Shown here: one piece after another, positions 58,501 through 64,000 of the stretch | Position numbering within the stretch: the stretch's first letter is position 1 | Layout: each line of letters starts with the position of its first letter | Assembly: GCA_027257055.1 (NCBI GenBank) | Contig: JAPVLO010000277.1 | Span: forward strand, 930,001-994,000 | Length of the DNA stretch: 64,000 nucleotides | Origin: Cephalopachus bancanus | Taxonomy: Eukaryota; Chordata; Mammalia; Primates; Tarsiidae | Direction of reading: 5' to 3' | The notes under the pieces: model-generated | What the model saw: only the letters and a program-made list of their open reading frames with translations | Database searches by the model: none | What the model was told of the DNA's origin: nothing | Program-made: the position numbers and the translations under genes

Positions 58501-59009
58501 GGCCCCTGATTTAATCTTGACCAACCAGACCTCTGTCCCCAGAAATTTCAGTAAACGGCATCGCCGAATGAATGCCGCTGGAGTGTCAGTTTGGCATAGT
58601 GCTGTAGACTGTGTCAGGGTCGCAATCTGGCAGCCCTTTGGAGCCTCCTGGGTACAGAGCCATATTCCAAGCCTGTTCTAAGAGACCTAGGTATCTTCCT
58701 GGCATATTCCCTTTATGCTTAAAACATCCAGAGTTGATGTCTGTTCCTTGAAACCAAGAAATCCGAATGATGCTGAGAACTCGAACGAGGCCTCACCATG
58801 TGTTTGTATTAGGATTCAGTGAGGTAATGTACAAGATGACATGTCCAACAGGCTTGGCCCTGGGTCATCTGGCGTAAAGGGTCTGGTTTTGTGTTAACTG
58901 GGTTCCAGGATGGAATCAGAACAGGCCTCCACACTAATCAACCCCTTCCCCCAATCCCACCTTACTATAAAATTCACTTTCCGAAAACAAATGTGGAAGT
59001 TTCCAAGTT
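58501..59009. other. Unclassified intergenic sequence
   Basis: Possibly a decayed MIR at about 58780-58870 (GGATTCAGTGAGGTAATGTA). No gene seen. Confidence 0.35.
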
Positions 59010-59640
59010 TTCCTGAGTGCCACCACAAATTGCCACAAACTAGGTGGCCTAAAACTACAGCAATGTATTCTCTTACAGTTCTAGAAGCAAGAAATCCAAA
59101 ATCAAGATGCTATCAAGGCAATGCTCCCTCCAAGAGTTCCAAAGAAGACTTCAGGCCAGGCGTGGTGGCTCATGCCTGTAATCCCAGCACTTTAGGAGGC
59201 CGAGGCGGGAGGATCACGTGAGCTCAGGAGCTTGAGGCCAGCCTGGGTGACATAACAAGACCTTGTCTCTACCAAAAAAATCCCAAAATGAGTCAGACGT
59301 GGTGGTGCATACCTGCAGTCCCAACCACTCTGGAGGTTGAGGCAGAAGGATCATCTGAGCCCAGGAGGTCAAGACTGCAAAGCAGTGAGCTGCAATCACA
59401 CCACTGCACTCCGACCTGGGCAACAGAGTGAGACCCTCAACTCAAAAAACAAAGAAGGAAGAAGAACCCTTTCTCGCCTCTTCCTAGCACCTACTGGTTG
59501 CTGCTGGCAATCTTTTGTGTTCCTTAGTTTCCAGCTACACCACTCCAATCTCTGCCCCAATGTCACAGAACCTTCTTCCCTCTCAATGTGTGTCTCTGTG
59601 TCCTCACATGGCCTTCTTATAAAAACAACGACAGCTGGGT
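59010..59640 (+). repeat. Ancient interspersed repeat (third copy), split by Alu
   Basis: TGCCACAAACTAGGTGGCCT and TCTTACAGTTCTAGAAGCAA match the first two copies. It resumes after the Alu (59152-59450) with GTGTCCTCACATGGCCTTCT. Confidence 0.6.
59152..59450 (+). repeat. Older Alu dimer
   Basis: GGCCAGGCGTGGTGGCTCAT to tail. AGAAGACTTC / AAGAAGGAAGAAG flanks are degenerate. Confidence 0.88.
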
Positions 59641-59890
59641 GCAAGGGCTCACACACGTAATCCCAGCACTTCAGGAGACTGAGGCAAGCGGAATTCAGCA
59701 CCAGCCTGGACAACGTAGTGAGACCTCATCACTCCAAAACATCCACACATTAGCCGGCCATGACAGTGCACACCGGAGTCCCAGCTCCTGGGGAAGGATC
59801 ACGTGAGCGCAGGAGACTGAGGCTGCCGTGCGGCGTGAAGGTGCCCCTGCCCTGCAGCCTTCGACTCAGAAAGAGACAGAGAGAGAAAGG
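59635..59890 (+). repeat. Old, diverged Alu
   Basis: GCTGGGTGCAAGGGCTCACA through AAAGAGACAGAGAGAGAAAG. Several deletions. Confidence 0.75.
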
Positions 59891-60437
59891 GGGAAAGACT
59901 GCTTGTGGGGCTGAGGGAAACCAGTCCGGAGGAGGGCATCACCTCGAGGGTCTCCCTCCCACACTTCCCGCGGCTCTGCTTGCCTGACCCCAATGGCCAC
60001 GTCCTCCTTCCCTCCCCGTCTCCCCTGCCCCCGCCAACCCACGCCCCTTCCTGGGTGGGTTTTGCAGAGGGCAGCCCTTACGGATCGTGACCCGCTCCTG
60101 CCACCAGGTGGCAGGCGTTGCCCGTTCTGCTGCCTCCCCGGCCTCGTGGGGTCCGCCCGGGGTCTCCGGAGGAGGGGGGCAGAGCCCCCGGGCAAAGCCC
60201 CCTTGTCCTTTCTGAAGTCCGGCTACCTGCGTTCCTCCGAGGCCCTTCCCGATGCGAGGCACAAGGTCAGCGCTCAGCAGCAAGCAAAGCGGACCCCGTT
60301 TCCGCTCGGAAGGTGAAGTTCGAGAGATGGCCGGCGCCAGGCCGCGTGTCTGCCCAGCACGACCGACCGCACACTTAAAAGCGGTCGTGGCGGAAGCTTT
60401 GTGATACGCTTTGCGCCACAATTAAAAGTAAAAAGCA
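59891..60437 (+). promoter_or_regulatory. CpG-rich segment with CTCF-like motif
   Basis: CpG- and C-rich unique DNA. A near-palindromic CTCF-like core CCACCAGGTGGCAG lies at 60101-60114. Overlapping open frames on both strands reflect base composition only. Confidence 0.45.
60101..60114 (+). promoter_or_regulatory. CTCF-like motif
   Basis: CCACCAGGTGGCAG fits the CTCF core CCASYAGRKGGCRS at every position, in plus orientation. Confidence 0.55.
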
Positions 60438-60735
60438 GGCCAGGGCGGCGGGTCGCACCTGCCATCCCCGCACTTTGGGAGGCGGGGGCTGGCGGATCAC
60501 TGGAGGCCAGGAGTTCCTGGAAACCAGCCTGGGCAATATAGTGAGACCTCGTCTCTCCAAAAAAAGTCAAAAACTTAGCTGGGTGTGGTGGCACGTGCTT
60601 GTAGTTCCAACTACTTGGGAGACTGAGGCAGGAGGATCACGTGAGCCTAGGAGTTGGAGGCTGCAGGAAGCTGAGACCGCGCCGCTGTATTCCAGCCTGG
60701 GTGACAGCGTGAGACCCTGACTCTTAAAAAAAAAA
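60438..60735 (+). repeat. Alu dimer
   Basis: GGCCAGGGCGGCGGGTCGCA to the A-run after GAGACCCTGACTC. Confidence 0.88.
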
Positions 60736-60931
60736 CCAGAAAAAACGTAAAAAGTATTACTCACCACCGTATTCTTATGACTCTCCTATAATTTATACCA
60801 AAAATAATAAGACAAAATAAAAAAGCAAAGTGGACTAACAAAGCCCAAGCCCCCCTGTGCTATCCTTTCTCTACAAGACCGTCCACTCTCCAAAATACTC
60901 TGTAACTTGTGTAACAAATCGCAACGCTTTA

Positions 60932-61130
60932 CAGGCGAGACCTCATCTCTACAAGAAATCAAAAAATTAGCCGGGTGTGGTAGTGCACGCCTGTAGTTCC
61001 AGCTACTTGGAAGGCTGAGACTAAAGGATCGCCCGAGGCCAGCAAGTCGAGGCTGCAGTGGCCGTGAGCGTGCCACCGCCCTCCAGCCTGGGCGACGGAG
61101 TGAGACTCTGACTCCGAAATAAATAAATGA
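60932..61130 (+). repeat. Alu, 5' truncated
   Basis: Begins at GCGAGACCTCATCTCTACAA within the left arm and ends in an AAATAAAT tail. Confidence 0.85.
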
Positions 61131-61139
61131 AACCGACGC

Positions 61140-61560
61140 TGGCACTCAGAGGTTCGTCGCAGCACGGTTCGCAATAGCAAAGATGTGACATCAACCTAAA
61201 TGCCCACCAACAGACGGATAACGAAAAGGTGGTGCATATGCCCCACGGAAGGCCGTTCAGCCGTCAAAAAGAATGCACTGGTGTCTTTTGCAGCAAGTTG
61301 GATGGAATCGGGGCACATCACCCTACGTGAACTAACGCAGGAACAGAAAACCGAACGCCCTGTGATCTCACAAGCGGGAACGAAACTCAGGATCTGCAAA
61401 GACGGAGAGAATGTCGTGTTGGACACTGGAGACTCCGAAGGGGGAGGGAGACGGGGTGAAGGGACGACAAGTCACCTTTCAGGTACAAGGTGCGCAGGCG
61501 GTAGGTACACTTAAAGCCCAGACTTCCCCACCGTACAGTGCATCCGTGTAACCAAAAACG
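61140..61560 (+). mobile_element. L1 3' ORF2 fragment, sense
   Basis: CACGGTTCGCAATAGCAAAG, AAATGCCCACCAACAGACGG and TTTTGCAGCAAGTTGGATGG are L1 landmarks, CpG-rich relative to the copy at 52680. Confidence 0.75.
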
Positions 61561-61841
61561 ATGTGAACCCACCTAAAGCTACTGAAATTTTCTTTAAAAA
61601 TGAAATGGCCCCCAAAGATGAGAAAACCAACATCCAGAAAGGGGAAGAGATTCTGCCAGGATCGTGTCCCTTGTAAAGATGAAAACCAGCCCGCATGCCA
61701 GGCCTTCTGTGAGGCGACCCGGGGCCCCAGGCTCCACGCCGTGAGTGTTTCGGGAAGGCAGCGGGTCGGAGTTAAACACCCTAAAAATATTTTTCAAATT
61801 TGCCTGTCCCGGAGACTGGACCCGTGTCAGTTTTTTGTGTT

Positions 61842-62345
61842 TTTTTTTTAGAAAAACAAGTTTTCCATTTATTTAAAAATAGGTTTGTAGTTACTACATT
61901 GCAGGCACAGGAATTCTTACACATACATCCTAGTTTGCATAAAAGGATTCAAAGAATTATGCATCAAAACTAACATAGAAAGTGTCCACATAACAGCAAA
62001 GAAAGGGCCAATCAATATGTACAAAAAGAAAGGGCGCTGCTCTTCTGGTGTGAGACTGTTGTTTATAACATGACACTCTGGGTCCAGAAGGAAAAAACAA
62101 AACAAAACTTCAGTAAAGCTAAATAATTAATTTGTTTTTAAACTCTGTGTTACGGATCACATACAACATATCTGCTTGTGTTTAAACATCATTTTCTGTA
62201 CAAAATAAGCATAATTTTAATTTGAAAGTGTGTCCGTTTCAACTTTAACCCTTTAGGTCAGTTACTTTTTTAAAACGGAGCTAGGTCCTACCCATGTCTA
62301 AATATCCCGTGACAGTATTCAACCGTTTTCTTAAAGATCTTTTGA
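61842..62345 (-). pseudogene. Retrocopy of an unidentified mRNA 3' end
   Basis: On the minus strand the sequence ends in AAATAAATGG, then about 20 nt, then an A-run (the T-run at 61841-61850). This is the layout of a retroposed polyadenylated 3' UTR. The composition is AT-rich with no repeat signature. A 62-codon open frame at 62105-61917 (begins MFCFFLLDPECHVINN) may be chance. I could not identify the parent gene. Confidence 0.5.
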
Positions 62346-62439
62346 AATGTGTCGCTATACAATGAGAAAACTCAAAGTGATATTTTGGGGCCCGATTGAA
62401 ACTGCGAGAGACGTGCCAACCTTTGCCGGACTAGAGAAA

Positions 62440-62700
62440 GGGTGGGCCCGAGGGACTCACGCCTCGCAGAGGCTTTGGGAGCTCCGGGGTCCAGCGCGCC
62501 CGTCTCTGTGTCCACCGCCAGGGGGCGCGGCCTGCTTGCCTTCCCGGCTTGGGCGGGCGGCAAAGTCGTCTCCCATTCTGGGGGTCTTTCCGGCCCGGCC
62601 GAGAGGACCACTCCCGACACTTCCCGCTGGCGGGAGGCATCTTTCCACCGATTTGGGGAGAGGGGAGCAGAGAGCTGGAAAAGTGTGAACTTGAACGCAG
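62440..62700 (+). promoter_or_regulatory. CpG-rich segment with strong CTCF-like motif
   Basis: A short CpG-dense block. CCGCCAGGGGGCGCGG at 62515-62530 is an excellent CTCF core, in the same orientation as those at 34720 and 60101. Confidence 0.6.
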
Positions 62701-62864
62701 ACGCCTCTCATCACACCGTGGGAGCCAGGGAGGTGGCATTTCAGATTGTGATCTTGAGGGCTGGGGGGCGTATTTATCCCAGCGTCATAAAGGAAATCAA
62801 TGTCCCCTTAGCAAAGGTAAGTTGATAAGGAGCATCCATTGGATTTTTAAAAATTATGTGCTCA

Positions 62865-63445
<581 letters not shown>

Positions 63446-63637
63446 GAAAAGGTAAGGAGAAGGGGAAGAAATTTCTAATTGTCAAAACAATTCAACCGAA
63501 CAGTTGTTTATCTTTTTTTTTTATAATTTGTCAATACAAGCAACAATCGTCTAGAAGACATAGGAAAGAAGGGAAGTTAACAAGGAATGTGCAAACATCT
63601 CCATGAAGATAACTTACTTTAAAACTTTATTGAGGAA

Positions 63638-63711
63638 ACCCCTTTCGGGTCCCCTTCCACTGTGGGAGCTTTCCTGTCCTCTCAATAAATTCTGCTTTCT
63701 TACAAAAAAAA
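63638..63711 (+). mobile_element. Short polyadenylated retroposon, copy C (R-region-like)
   Basis: ACCCCTTTCGGGTCCCCTTC, then ACTGTGGGAGC, CTCTCAATAAATTCTGCTTT and an A-tail. The target duplication TTTATTGAGGAA (63626-63637) / TTTGTTGAGGAA (63712-63723) has one mismatch. Confidence 0.8.
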
Positions 63712-63844
63712 TTTGTTGAGGAACCCAACAGAAGACTTGAGCAAATGGAAAAATTTACTATGTTTTGCATAAGATGTTTCAATATGATAATCATGTCAAC
63801 TCTAAGTTAATAAATTAAATGTGATCCCACGAAAAATTTCAAAA

Positions 63845-64000
63845 CCATGACTGGGCATGTAATCTCAGCACTTTGGGAGGCCAAGGCAGGACGATCACTT
63901 GAGGCTAGGAGCTCAGAGACCACCTGGGCATCGCTGCCAAGACCCTGTCTCTACAGGAATTTTTAAAACTTAGCCGCGTGTGGTGGTGTTTGCGTATAAT
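63845..64000 (+). repeat. Old Alu, cut by the window end
   Basis: GGGCATGTAATCTCAGCACT to TAGCCGCGTGTGGTGGTG. The left arm is internally shortened. Confidence 0.8.

Noticed and set aside
59993..60421. Overlapping ORFs in the CpG-rich block as a gene
   Set aside because: Frames are open on both strands with no splice or domain evidence. Only a regulatory role is plausible.
61600..61851. Cysteine-containing ORF (RFCQDRVPCKDENQPACQAFCE) as a possible extra defensin
   Set aside because: The spacing does not fit C-x5/6-C-x3-C-x9-C-x5-CC, there is no CC pair and no acceptor site in phase.

Overview
The window looks like nuclear DNA of a primate. It is packed with dimeric 7SL-derived Alu elements, several LINE-1 lineages, MIRs, LTRs and DNA transposons. 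Most Alus share a non-anthropoid diagnostic pattern (left arm with GCTCAGCCTGTAATCCC, linker CTCTACAATAAATCAAAAA, tail GAGACTCCAACTC), and I saw no tRNA-derived lorisiform SINEs. My best guess is a lemur-like strepsirrhine. That is inference from repeat style, not a database match.

The genes are beta-defensins. Three complete two-exon genes are readable: DEFB134 (+, 28409-30309), DEFB135 (-, 39808-41677) and DEFB136 (+, 55760-56490). A DEFB131-type second exon (+, 16749-16891) has no exon 1 that I could find. The +/-/+ order of DEFB134-135-136 fits, in mirror image, the cluster I recall near CTSB on human 8p23.1. In each complete gene, exon 1 encodes a signal peptide and ends in phase 1; exon 2 encodes a short propiece and the six-cysteine defensin fold. 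These are secreted, probably epididymal or epithelial, host-defence peptides.

Layout. 1-16 kb is nearly all repeats: two long antisense L1s with nested Alus, four mariner fragments, and two nested LTR composites that look like a decayed tandem duplication. 16.7-17.1 kb holds the DEFB131 exon and its poly(A) signal. 18.8-19.2 kb is an intact-ended hAT MITE. 20.9-22.7 kb is an antisense NSD3 (WHSC1L1) retropseudogene split by an LTR. 24-27.5 kb is LTR, Alu and L1. 28.4-30.3 kb is DEFB134. 34.4-35.3 kb is a CpG island with a CTCF-like motif and a possible splice donor. 36-39.6 kb is L1, including a near-perfect 75-bp palindrome. 39.8-41.7 kb is DEFB135. 43.4-46.9 kb is antisense L1. 55.7-56.5 kb is DEFB136 with a clear TATA box. 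The last 4 kb contain two more CTCF-like motifs, a 3'UTR-like retrocopy and Alus.

The most unusual observation is a tiny (~65-nt) polyadenylated element present three times (27644, 51611, 63638). It has an internal AATAAA and an A-rich tail, and target-site duplications flank the copies. It resembles the R region of a retroviral LTR mobilised as a SINE-like retroposon.
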